From Quillaja saponaria (Eukaryota; Streptophyta; Magnoliopsida; Fabales; Quillajaceae): 64,000 nt of DNA. The notes below the pieces were generated by a model, which worked only from the letters and a program-made list of their open reading frames with translations, was not told where the DNA came from and did no database searches. The stretch covers positions 11,381,001 to 11,445,000 of the forward strand of contig CM055605.1 of NCBI GenBank assembly GCA_029379385.1, read 5' to 3'. Of this stretch, positions 10,788-22,394 are shown in pieces. Every line of letters starts with the position of its first letter. Within the stretch, counting starts at the first letter, position 1. The position numbers and the translations under genes are program-made.

Positions 10788-13272
10788 TGTAATATCCCGA
10801 AAAACTTAATCTCGTTTAATTAGACTAAATAGGTATTAATTACAGTTAAGCATATAATTAGTTTAATTCATGCATTTTCGTAAGAATTCTCATGCATTCC
10901 TTCTATGCATTTAATTTAGGAAATTTTAAGGTAAAATTCCATATTTGGAAATAGTGACATCATCATATAGTTTGATGACATCATCATTTAGTTAAGTTAG
11001 TTAGGATTTAAGGTTGAAGACATCATTAGGATGACATCCCATGACATCATCATTTGTAATTATAAAGACAAGTCATAATGGAACTAGGTAGTTAGGAAAT
11101 AATTAGAATGGAACAAGAAAAGAACTAAACTAGGTAGAATCAAACTGAAAACATTAGGAGGGTGTGAATGCATTAATTGAACTCACTTAGGTGTAAGAAC
11201 CATATTAAAAGAAGAAAGAAAATAACAAAATATAAGTTACTTGCTAGATAAGAAAATGTGATGAATTAGGTGTAAGAAGGAGGTTAAGTGTGTCAATTTG
11301 TAATAAATGCAAGGGGGTGAGTTGTAAAGTTTCATTAAATACAAGGGGGTGAGTTGTAAAGTCTCATTAAATGCAAGGGGGTGAGTTGTAAGACATGTGA
11401 CAATAGGTGTAAAGTTTCATTAAATGCAAGGATGAGATGTAAAAAAATATGACAATAGGTGGCATGCTAAGTGTTAGTAAACTTGGAGAAAACTAGGAGA
11501 ATGAAGACATGTGTAAAGGGAGTATACAACTTGGAAGAAAACTAATGGAAGATGGAAAAGTAGGAATGATTAACATGCATTAATGAGGAAGAAGCCAAGG
11601 AATGGAACTCCTATATAAATCAGCCACGTCTCCTTAAAATCCACACACACAAACTTCCTTAAATCCATACCAAAAGAAGAAAGAAAACCTTAAACCTAGA
11701 CATACACTAAAAGAAGTAAAAACCATAACCTCCAAGAAAAGGAAAAACGTGAACTAGAGGAGGAGAAAACCAAGCCCTAGGAAGGAGAAAAGAAAAGGAT
11801 AACCAAAAGAAGGAGAAAATGAGGCGTAGGAAAAGAAGGAAGAAGAATAACTAAGCTAAGGGTATTAGGAAAGTATTTACACATATCCTTATCTTTCTCT
11901 TCTTGATTCAAGTTTACTTCATTGATTCCTTCATATTCCTGATGATATTCTCATGATTCTTCATGCATATGAAATGAATGTGAAATGAAAATGATTCCCT
12001 TTGTGGAAAGTTTAAAGGAAATGACTAATAATTCTAGTAACTTTTCTTGATTTTATGTAGGCCGAAGTTCACTAGGTATCCAAAAAAGGAGGATACTCAA
12101 ACCATAGTATGGATCCTACTATTAAGAGGCAGTACGAAGTAAGAGTACACAAAGTCCTTGTAAGACAGCCTTGGGTTTACCTGAATGGTCAAGAATGGTT
12201 ACTAAGTAGTGGATAAGAAAAGAAAAGAATAAGTTTGCATTTACATATATTCCTATATTTTAAAACTGCCATCAAGATATTCCCTTTTGCTATGTGTGAA
12301 TACTTGTTGAGGTTCGACTCACTTTCCTTCATCTTGATGTGCATGATAATTAGTTTTCTATGAAAATGTTTACTGTGCAGACTTTTCCTGTATTCGTGAG
12401 TCCTTGGGAGGATGGTACCGTATATGTTACTGAGGGTTGGCAAGTAGTGGACTGGTGATACGAGAAGGGAGATGAAAATAACCATCTTATAGCTGTATGT
12501 GTAGTTCCACTTACTACCTAAGTGGACGATGAATAAAGGTTTTGGTATTATGGTCAATGGGTCCTAAGTAAGTATTAGCAATGACCGTAATTATAAATAT
12601 ATATATATATAGTTTGGACTTAACTTAGGAGTTTAGGAGGAATTTGTAAAATAGTTGTAATGTTTCTCTTTTTGGTCCAAACTTGGTATGAAGTCTATGT
12701 GATGATAAAGGTCTTGTAAATTAATAAAATGGAAGATTATGTCTCTTTGTGAAACTTTAATTGTCCATCTAGTAAAACCGGCCAAGTAGAATTTCCTAGG
12801 AAACAAGTGTCTAATTCGGCTATAGTAAATAACTATTAACATAGGACAAATGAAACAAATGGTAGAAAACAAATTAGGAATAATTGGCTAAATGGTAGAG
12901 TACTAGTCGGTCATGAAAGATAAAATATAAGGCTAGGAGTTAGTAAGAAATTAGGAATAAGAATTTATCTAAGTCTAAAGAAGGTAATTGATGTAATAAG
13001 TAAAATATCACTTAAATAAAATGGTTGAATTTGGCTAAAAAGGAAAATGGAATAAACTTGGTAAAATAGGACTTAATGAATTCGACCATGAAAAAATAAA
13101 GGTAATAAAAAGAAAATTTTAGATGAAGAGATGGTCTAAGGCGGTTTAAATAATAAAGATAAAATAAAAAGAAAATATTAGTCTCCTGGATAATTAAGGA
13201 TAATTACCAATTAATTTAAGTATTAAGATAATAATTAACTTAGGTATAGGATTAGGAAAGTAAGGTGTCACA
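10788..13272 (+). mobile_element. Inner solo LTR nested in the outer LTR, 5-bp target duplication
   Basis: It starts TGTAATATCCCG and ends GGTGTCACA, flanked by GAAAG at 10783-10787 and 13273-13277. It is 2485 bp long with no coding frame and no internal LTR boundary. It has a TATA box (CTATATAAATC) near 11611-11621 and a minisatellite at 11305-11450. It is the same family as its host LTR: both share the ends and the phrase TTAGGTGTAAGAAG followed by TGTAATAAATG (near 10128 and 11267). It must be younger than the LTR it interrupts. Confidence 0.85.
11305..11450 (+). repeat. Minisatellite of about 32 bp in the inner LTR
   Basis: Near-identical units contain GGGGGTGAGTTGTAAAG followed by CATTAAAT. 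Three good copies and one or two degenerate ones follow in tandem. Confidence 0.8.
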
Positions 13273-13569
13273 GAAAGTGTGCACAAAAGTGAGAAAAAAG
13301 GGAGAGAAAGTAAGAAAAAGGAAGAGAAGTCAAAAAAGAGAAAGAAAGTGAGAAATTAAAGGAGGAGGATTCGGTTACAAGAGAAAAAGTAAAGGCTTGT
13401 ATCATGTGTTTCCTTATTCTATTATTTTCTTATTCTATTAGTTTCATTGAATTTGAAAATGGCATGTTTTATGAGAAAATGAGCTATGTGTAACCGAAGA
13501 AAATGAAAGGTGTGAAATTTACATGATTTTAGCACTTGTAGTTTGTCTTGACATTATGTTGCTCAAACT

Positions 13570-13890
13570 GTAGAATAGATCTATATCTAGAAGAGATGGT
13601 ACAATGAAGTTCTGAAAGTCTTGTAGGGCAATGTCGCATAAGATGGTACTGAGATTTGTCGTAAGTCTTGTAAGGCAATATCTCATGAGATGGTACAACG
13701 ATGTGCCGTAAGTCTAGAGACGATTTCTCTTGGGATTGATCCATATCTAGAAGAGGTGGTATAATAATATGCCAAAAGTCTTGTAGGGCAATGTCTCATG
13801 AGATTGTATTGAGATGTGCTATAAGTCTTGTAAGACGGTATCTTGTGAGATAGTACAATGATGTGCCATAAGTCTAAAGATGATGCCTCA
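13570..13890 (+). repeat. Two-copy 160-bp higher-order repeat in the outer LTR
   Basis: The word AGTCTTGTAGGGCAATGTC or a variant begins at 13617, 13663, 13711, 13777, 13823 and 13871. Spacings run 46, 48, 66, 46, 48, so three sub-units form a unit of 160 bp that is present twice (13617 to 13777). Confidence 0.75.
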
Positions 13891-14849
13891 GTTTACATGT
13901 TGGCAAGAAAGGTCTATAATGGGAAAAGTGCTTCCATGAGAAAAGTTTCTTATATTTCCATATTATCAAACTACACATCAACTTTCTGTTTTAAAATGCA
14001 TGTTGAGATTTTTGTCTTATGTTTTTAATGTTGATGTGCAAATTTATAGCTAAGTGGATCTTGTTTGGAGAACGTGGAAGTAGTTGTCTTGAAATACAAT
14101 TATATGTGTTATGCAACAGGAATGGAAAAACATATGTGGAAGAGTTATGAGAATATGTAAAAATGAGCATACTGAGAGGAATAGCCTTAGTAAAGTTGTA
14201 AAGGCTCCTTTTGATGCTATGTATATAAACTAGATTAAGGAATAGTAGTTGGAAACCAAGCCTCCAAGTCTCTTAATTCATTGTCAAAAAGGTTTATTTA
14301 TTGATTAATTGATTTTAATAAATAAAGGCTACATAAATAAGAGTAGTTCTTGAACCTAGAAAAATTATGGAATTTAAGAAAAAAGAATAAGGATTCAAAA
14401 TTCAAAATCATATAAAGCTAACATACAAGAAATTTTAAATTTGGATAAGAAAATTGGCTAATATTGCTTTAAGAGTTCATTAAATTAATTAAGTAATAAT
14501 AAGATAATTATAACTCAATAAAGCACTAATTAAATTAAGTAAAGGATTAAGGAAGTCGGGTGTTACAGACAACACCTTTGTTTTTAAAAAGGTTAAATCA
14601 CAATCTTTTACATTGCTCACGTTTACTAGTTTAGCACAAGACTTCAAAATATAATTTGGAATTACATTAACAACATATAAATTATAAAAATACACTTAAT
14701 TATTGGCTATATATAAACAAATTCAGATATGTATAAGAATGTTGATATTCTCTACTTATAACACGTAACCAAATCAAATCATGTGGTCAAGAATCAAATC
14801 ACATGAAATAGAATGAGAGCAACTCAAGAATTGAAAAGAAAAAATCGTT

Positions 14850-15990
14850 ATTATAATATAATGAAACTCAAATACAAAATTTGACTTTTAAAATATTAGA
14901 TAAATATAATTAAAAGGTTATAAATAAACTCTTAATTATAATGTTCCAGTGCGACATGGTGTTTGCCATTCGATGAAGAATAAACGATCCCTCACCTTAT
15001 TTATTGATAGGCTTGTTAATTATACTCCAATATCTCACTTAATAATCAATCTACATTGATCATAATTTCTGAATAGAACATATTTTGTAAAAATATAATT
15101 TTAAATTTTAAAATAATAATAGAGACCTAAAACGCACTTATATATGTTACAAAAATAACCACTCAATCAAAATTTTGGCATGATTCATAATTCCAATAGT
15201 TCATATATAGGCATGGCAATAATATGATGCTTCAGCGATAATTGGAAATAAAATGATGGTCTAACGGAATCAGTGTAGCAAGAAACATTAAGAATTTCAT
15301 GCTCAGACCTACTATTGCAGCTACTGTACATTTCATACAAAATTTATGTCTCTTCATCTCAAAGCAATGAACCTACAATTAAATTTATTTCACACAATTT
15401 TTTTTAAAATAGTTAAGATATATTAAATGTCTTGAAGAGCCATTATGTAAAAAGCAGTCACTTAAGTGGTTAACTTTCAATGAAAAAAACTCAAACGAAA
15501 ATCTTTAGTTAATTTTTGATAGCTCCTTTTTCCTAATAGAAACATATGGGATTAATAATATGGTTTAATTAAGGATAATTTTATTGTCACAATCAAATAC
15601 TTACAGTCATAGCTTATAATTTATAATAAATAGATATTATATCCATCTCAAATATTACATCAGCAATGAAATTATCAGAGACGTATATATTTAAGACCAA
15701 AGTATGTCTGTGATAACCATCAATGAGAGACAGATTTTTTATTAACAGAGATGGACTACTCAAAATTCTTGTAGTGTAAAGAGATATTCATAACAAAATT
15801 CTTTGTTTTTGCTATTCTCATTCAATTCACAAGTTTATATAAAGACACTTTTTTATTGGGTGCAAATGAAAAATCATGAATTGACTCAAAGAAAATCAAA
15901 TTAACTTTATCCTTTCCCAAGACTCAAAGCAAATCATGAATTTCCATTATTTCTGTTTTCTTGTTGCTCAACAGCTTCGCTATTAACTCG
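14850..15990 (+). repeat. Dispersed intergenic segment, copy B
   Basis: The first half (14850-15385) matches copy C at 16945-17465; the second half matches copy A at 6655-7035. It is the longest copy and links the other two. It contains a possible CACTA transposon end at about 15700-15777 that the other copies lack. Confidence 0.7.
15700..15777. mobile_element. Possible CACTA transposon terminus
   Basis: TTCTTGTAGTG at about 15767-15777 is the inverse of CACTACAAGAA, the typical CACTA terminal motif. It is preceded by repeats of an AGAGACAGA-like word, as in subterminal regions. I found no matching other end. Confidence 0.35.
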
Positions 15991-16944
15991 ATACTTTCAT
16001 TTCTTCCACATGAAATGAGACAACAAAATGAGACAAAGATTTGTATCTCTCCCCTCCCTCTCTTTCTCTTCTCTAACGCACTAAAAGAAAGAGAGAGAAA
16101 AACATTGTGCTTCAGAGAAATTTTAATTGAGTTTTTAGTGTTAAAGAGTAAAACAAAACCAACATAATTCAACTTAAATAATAGATTTAATATTTATTAG
16201 TTCTCACACGATTGTGTATGTCTTTTTATCTTAGCCGAAGGAAGATATGATAGAAACACAAAAATATAACCAAAAAAAAAAAAAAGACAGCAAGCTTCCT
16301 AGAGTAGTTGATTGAAGAGGAAGTGTTGGTGTACTTTTTTATTTTAGGATAAAAAGTGTAATTTAGGTATGATTCATTATTTAACAATTTCAAAATAATT
16401 TCATATAGAATCTAAAACGGAAGGAAATACAGATTTCAAATCTATTTTTATTTGAATTCTAAACTGATTATTCTTTCTAAGCACAAAAAATATGAAATTC
16501 ACCCTTACACACTGTTAATGTCGTTTTCATGTATATCAGTCCTTATATCATCAATTCTTAATAGCTTGAAAATCTCTTGAACTCTTGGACTCGACTCTTA
16601 CGGTCCGTTTGGTATATTTATGTAGTATGGCACACAGATTGCTGATTGGGAACTCTGATTACGTATTTGATCCATTTGATTTCTCAATCTACATTTTGAG
16701 TCAATTATATTTGATCTAATTAAAATAAATTAGCAATCTCCATTAATTTATATTGACCATAACTTTATGAAAATTTATTTGTCTTCTCACAATAAGATCA
16801 ACACGAAAGCAAATGGCAACGACAAAGAGGTCGATTGTTGACGGAAGCAACATGAATAGGAGAAGTTACAGTGGGAAGAAGACTACTAAGACATGGAGAA
16901 GCAAGTATGCAAGATACTTTGCAAAATATCAAAATAAAAACATG

Positions 16945-17465
16945 ATTATCATAATATAATGAAACTTTGTGTTAAATGTAAAATTTGGCTTTCAAAATAT
17001 TAGATAAATTCAAATGATCTAAATAATTTCTTAATTATAACATTCCAATGCAACATGCCATTTTCCATCCAATGAAGAATCAACAATGTCTTTCACTGTT
17101 TATCGAAAGGGGATTAATTATACTCCAATATCTCACTTAATAATCAATCGGTACTGACCACCATTTCTTGATAGAAACTATTTTGTAAAAATATAATTTC
17201 ACATTTTATGATAATATTAAAGACCTAAAACGCACTTATAAATATGTTACAAACATAACTAAGTCAAAATTTTGGCATAATTCATAATTCCAAATTTTCA
17301 TAGGCATGGCAATAATATGATGCTTGAGCAATAATTGAAAATAAAATGATCGTCTAACCGAATCAGTGTAGCTAGAAACATTAAGAATTTCATGCTCAAA
17401 CCTATTATACATTTCATGCAGAATTTATGTCTCTTCATCTCAAAGCAATGAACCTACAATTTTTG
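16945..17465 (+). repeat. Dispersed intergenic segment, copy C
   Basis: It matches the first half of copy B at a distance of about 2.09 kb, in the same orientation. Both contain CTCCAATATCTCACTTAATA and AGACCTAAAACGCACTTATA, in the same order and spacing. Confidence 0.72.
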
Positions 17466-19400
17466 TGTTTGATATGTTTGAAATTGATGCGACGAACCAC
17501 CGCACCCGTGGTGACAAGCAGTGAAACCACTCTTTGGGTCTATGTTTGGAGGATACGTTGCCCGAGTTGGGACTTTTTTCATGACACATTTTTCTTTCTG
17601 GAAGAAGATTAATGTTGTTGTTGTTGTTTTTTTTTTTTTTTCCTATCTATCCTCTAATACCGTTTATATGATGGGTTTTAATTGTAATATATGTCGAGTT
17701 TGTATTAGAGTGACAGGGAAGAGGACAGCATATTGAGATAGAGATCTGTATCCCTCTCCTCCCCTCTGAATTTTACAAACGCGAATAACAAAAAAGTGGA
17801 TTCAGAAGTTTAAAATAATTTAAAATTTTTATTTTATTATTATTTAATTTTTAATTTTACACCTATAAATATCCGCTTCAAAAAAATTATATTTAAATCC
17901 AAATTTTATATAAATAAAAAAATATTATACCAAAATCATCGTAACAATATAATTTAAAATAAATAATAAATGAAGAAAAATACATAAATCTACAAATTCT
18001 CATTTCCTAACCCTAAGTCTTTGTCATCTCATGCTTGTTCATCAGTCTGACTCAGGTGCAAAGGCCCAATGTAAGAAATGGAACTTAAAATAATTAAAAT
18101 AAATATGTTATAAGTTATACATAAATTAATATGCATATAAGTTAAAACTCTAATCAATTAACTTGGACAAAATGAACAAATATTTTCAAGTTTTTGTCTT
18201 GAAACTTAAAATTTGGTCTATTATCCTACCCATTGATCCAAATAGATTTTTATTTTTTCTAGAGATCTTATTCGTTTCTTCGGTCGTGCCGATACTCTCA
18301 AAATCTAAAACAGACTTATATTTAGTTGTTTTGCCCCCAAACCGAAGTTAATGGGGCTAAGGGACTTTTTGTCTCTTTTAAGGACCTTTTGATTATTGAA
18401 ATTGAAATTATCTTTGTTAGCAAAAAGAAATTAAAAATATATTAGTTTTTTTTAGAAGTAAGAATAGTTTCCATACTCGTCTGACATACTTTTCAAAATC
18501 TCTTAATTTCCATACGCGTCTGACATATAATGATACTATAGCAAATCGATCCACTTTACACATTTCAATCTCTAAAGAAGCACACAAACACTTCATTGGC
18601 AGCTTGCGTCGTCGAAAAAACACCAAAGTGCCACCTACCATTCTCCACCTTCATTTGCTTCAATCCACAAACTAAGACCACCATCGTGTTCCTCCAACCA
18701 CCCTGAATCCTAAGCCACGAAAAGCACCCCTAAAACCTTTGGAACGGTCATCAACCATCAGCTAACTCCATTATTTTCTCTAAAAGACCCCTCCATCCGA
18801 ACCAAAGTTCGAAGATCTATGTTTCTAGCTGAAATACGTTGAAAAATGAGACACAAATTTACCGCACTCAAGCCACGCGCCACTACAATTGACATGAGTT
18901 GCGGTGCTCTAAGTACACACACAGAGCTGGTCTGCCATATTGCCACATCAAGGTCCTGGTCAATCCCACGTGTAAGATATTTGTTACTCCTAGTTATCAT
19001 ACTAGCCATACCAGCAGCCACGTCGGCCTTAAGTCATCAGCACATCAACAGCCCACGTCAGCATAACCTTGACCCTTATGCAATGTCAACACCAACCTTG
19101 AACCTTATGCCATGTTATCACTGCCACGCCATCCTGTAGGCCACCTCCACCAATTTGATTTAACTTGTTTCAGACCAAATTTTGATATTTTTGGACCTAT
19201 TTCTAAGGGTCAACCTTGATATTTTTTTATCTAATTCTGGGTTTATTTTTTCAAAATTTTACTTTGAATTGCATGAATTTATATGGTATACTTTGTTGTA
19301 CATTTAATTCATTCGTTTATGGCTTCCTTTCAGCCTCAATTAGGACTTGTTAGTGTTTCTCCTTAATTAAAAATTCGTGAACATGAATAAGAACTTTTCA
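17466..19400. other. Intergenic stretch without a recognised gene
   Basis: Small open frames at 17427-17736 and 18846-19139 resemble no family I know. The stretch 18590-19140 is richer in C and holds repeated words such as CACGTCAGC and CCTTGACCCTTATGC, more like a retroelement leader or LTR than a gene, but no ends could be found. Confidence 0.4.
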
Positions 19401-19424
19401 ATGCGGGGAATTGTTTTGGGAATT

Positions 19425-20345
19425 TATCTGAATGAGCTGGTGAGGCCTTATCAATTCTTGATGACTTGCGCTATTGTCTGTAAAAAGTAGAGGATTGTTC
19501 TCCTATTTGTATTCGTGATGCTCTACCTTCTATTTTTCAAGTATTGAGTTCTAGGATATATATTCTTAGATCATCTGAATGAGGATATTACTATTGGTAC
19601 AACATGCTGCCTTGTGAGATTCTTAGAATTATTGTTCCTAATACTCCATGTCTCCTTTTGATGAAGGTTATTTGAATGACATGTTCTTTATTATTACATC
19701 ATCATGGGGTATTTTGTTGGAATGCAATGGTTATAACGTATGTGGCTATGGAATTGTTATGCTTTGACTCCATAATCAAGATTGACTTGGGAAAACACAT
19801 GATATATGCTCAATGTGATAACTTAGTTCTTGAGATGCTTCAACATTTTTTGGATAAAAAAAAACATGCACATAATATGTTGAAGCTGAAATCAAGACTT
19901 AAAGCAATAATAACTGTTGTTTTGAAGACTTATGACATGGTTCCTCCAAGGCTACTATTCTTAGAATTATTGATAAGCCCACTAGTAGCAATCTGGGGAC
20001 CGGTCAAGTTCTTGAATGAGTTGGTAATAAACTTGCTTCTTCTATTCTTCAAGCATTGAATCTGGTACTTCTGTGGATCATTATATATACTATTGCGGTT
20101 ACTTTGTCTTGATATTATTTTGCATCTTGATTCATACACTGAGAATGATGATTGTGTTGATGTTGAAGCTATTTGTTTGTTTGTTGCCAGGACTTTGAGT
20201 GGTCCAGTAGCATCTACTGTCCCTACCATCCAAGAGGTTCAAAGGTCGAGTACTCTCTTGAAAGGCTTTGTTCATTTTGTTGAAAGTTATGATGTTATAG
20301 CAAAAGTTCCAATTCCAGAGTTTATAGTTGATGTTATACCCTTTT
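19425..20345 (+). pseudogene. Coding-like remnant, unrecognised
   Basis: Two open stretches lie in line on the + strand: 19676-20059 (127 codons) and 20093-20347 (84 codons). The second reads like real protein, with segments such as SSTLLKGFVHFVESYDV and KVPIPEFIVDV. Other frames between 19425 and 20080 also give short protein-like phrases, including two partly similar ones (LNELVRPYQFL and ELGNKLASSILQ), so several frameshifts are likely. I do not recognise the family. Copia-1 inserted 36 bp behind the last open frame. It may be an old, decayed gene or retrocopy. Confidence 0.35.
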
Positions 20346-20386
20346 AGATTATTGAAACATCAATTTTGTCATAATTATGCAGTTTT

Positions 20387-20866
20387 TGTTAGAAATTCTA
20401 TATGTGGGCTGCCATTAATTGTATGGTTTTTTTTTAATAATAAAACGAGTTTAAGGTTTGGTCCATTTGAGACATGCTGGTAAAAGGCCATACAGTTTAT
20501 GTGAACATTTAGGATAGGGCTTAAGCACACTTCTTATCTGATTAAATATCTTATCTGATTAGATATGGATTGGCAGTAAGTATAGATTGAGTGACTTTAA
20601 GAGTCTTTAATGGGAGGACTCTTAGAGTTTTATCTGACATGAAATATCTAGGTCCCCTCTCCTCTCTATATACGCATCTTGCCCCATTGAGAACTGCCAC
20701 TAAAAAATACAGAGAGTACGGAAAGGAAGACCCAGCTATGTGAAACAATTTCTGAGGCTTGCTTGGTTGAGATTTCATATATCCGCTGCTATGACTCAGT
20801 TAGGTACACAAACTTTATTACTAATGTGTTCTAAATTCATGTATGAGATCTTGTAAATTTATAACA
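20387..20866 (+). repeat. 5' LTR of Copia-1 (480 bp)
   Basis: It runs from TGTTAGAAATTC to AAATTTATAACA. Compared with the 3' LTR it has an extra tandem copy of a CTTATCTGATTA-containing segment of about 17 bp near 20536-20570, which explains most of the length difference. Confidence 0.9.
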
Positions 20867-20868
20867 TG

Positions 20869-20880
20869 TGGTATCAAAGC
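20869..20880 (+). other. Primer binding site of Copia-1
   Basis: TGGTATCAAAGC lies two bases after the 5' LTR. It is one mismatch from TGGTATCAGAGC, complementary to the 3' end of initiator methionine tRNA. Confidence 0.85.
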
Positions 20881-22394
20881 CTAATATACATGAATTTAGA
20901 ACCCTAATGTTTATTTATTTAACAAAAAATTATAGGGTTCATATAAGTCAGTTTCTTTAAACTCAAAATCGAACTCATATATGAATGAAATTGAGCCCAA
21001 TTTGTTAAGGCTTTTAAAGGTTCGTTTATATCTTTAATTTGATATATTATTTGTATGATTTCATTAACTATCAGTGAAGAAATCTGAATTTTAGTATCCG
21101 GGTTGTTTTAAAATTAAAATTAAGTTTTGATTTGAAAACTAAGATTTCATATTGTTTTGATCTAAGTTGATCAATGGTTTTTGTTTCTAATGTCTTATTA
21201 ATGAATTAGGAACCATTTAATTGAATTAAATAACACAGTTACAACGAATTCAAGGAAGAATCATTTTTGTGTCCATGGTAGTCTTTAATTCAAGTTATTA
21301 AACCTTGCTAAGTTGATCAAAATTAAAATTATCATAGGGATTTTATTAGAATACTCAAATCCCATTGAAAACACACAGTTTTTAGGGAAAATATAGATAA
21401 AATTAATTTTTTTTCGAAAACGGGTCATAACAGACCCGTTTCCCCCCAAACTGGGTCATACAGGCCCGGCTAGAGGAAGAAGATGAAGTCCAGCCGCGGC
21501 AAGGGAAATCCCACACGTGGCAGTGGCGCTCGTAGTACACATGCCACCTTCCGCATTCCTATTCCCCCCCTCCCCCCAAAAAAATTTTACCAAATTAATT
21601 TTTTGAATTTTAGAATTTTATGGTATGGTTAAATTTGGGATATTATGTGCATGATTTATTGGTTTAGGTAATGATATTTTGTTATGTTTCAAAGTAATAT
21701 GGTTGCACATAAATAATTGTTGAGAACTGTTAAATTTTCATATTTTATATGTTATGGAACTGTTAATAGTAAGTACTCTCCCTAGTTAGAGCTAAATAAT
21801 TTTGTACTCTCATATTTTCATAACATGAGTTAGTGAATGCTTCTATTTCGATTCAATTTTTCAAAGTTGCAACATGTGTTTAATTATTCTATGAGATACC
21901 TTTAAAATGTATTTCGGTTTGAAAGGATAAATAATAAGTAATTATATTTTCTTGGATTGAGAAAATCTTATAGGTTTATGTAGATGGTTGCCACCAAAGT
22001 GGTCTATCTATATAGATTTGTGGGTTTTTTGAAAGCTATATTTATGGGATGTTTCTTAAATTATTGTATATAATTTCTTGCCCAAATAGGGTTATTATAT
22101 ACTTTAATTTTGGAAAATACATGATGAAACATATGGTTTGGGGTATACCGGCTTAGAAGGTTTATCTCCCCCAAAAGGATAGACTTTTCAAAAGCTAGGA
22201 TACTCTAATTTAAGTTTCATGGGTTGATCATAAGATCCTAATAGCATGTTACATTCTCTGCCCAAAGGGGAGTTTGTAATGATGCACTTTGGATTCTTGG
22301 AGAATAAATTTTTATTCTTGATTTTTAATTACTCAATTTGTTAACATGTTGCATTATTTGTTATTGAATCAGTCTCTCCAACTGTTAACAATTC

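Larger units (their letters stand above)
9746..14567 (+). mobile_element. Outer solo LTR, split by a nested LTR, 5-bp target duplication
   Basis: It starts TGTAACGTCCCC and ends GGTGTTACA, with GACAA on both sides (9741-9745 and 14568-14572). A second LTR with its own duplication occupies 10788-13272; without that insert the LTR is about 2.33 kb. A TATA box (CTATAAATAGG) lies near 10739-10749, and the nested element landed about 40 bp behind it. Tandem repeats occur on both sides: about 51-bp units at 10131-10310 and 10411-10560, and a 160-bp repeat at 13570-13890. No gag-pol frames and no partner LTR are visible. Confidence 0.82.

Noticed and set aside
18846..19139. Open frame of 97 codons in a C-rich stretch
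   Set aside because: No start context, homology or splice signals are visible; repeated words suggest retroelement leader or LTR sequence.
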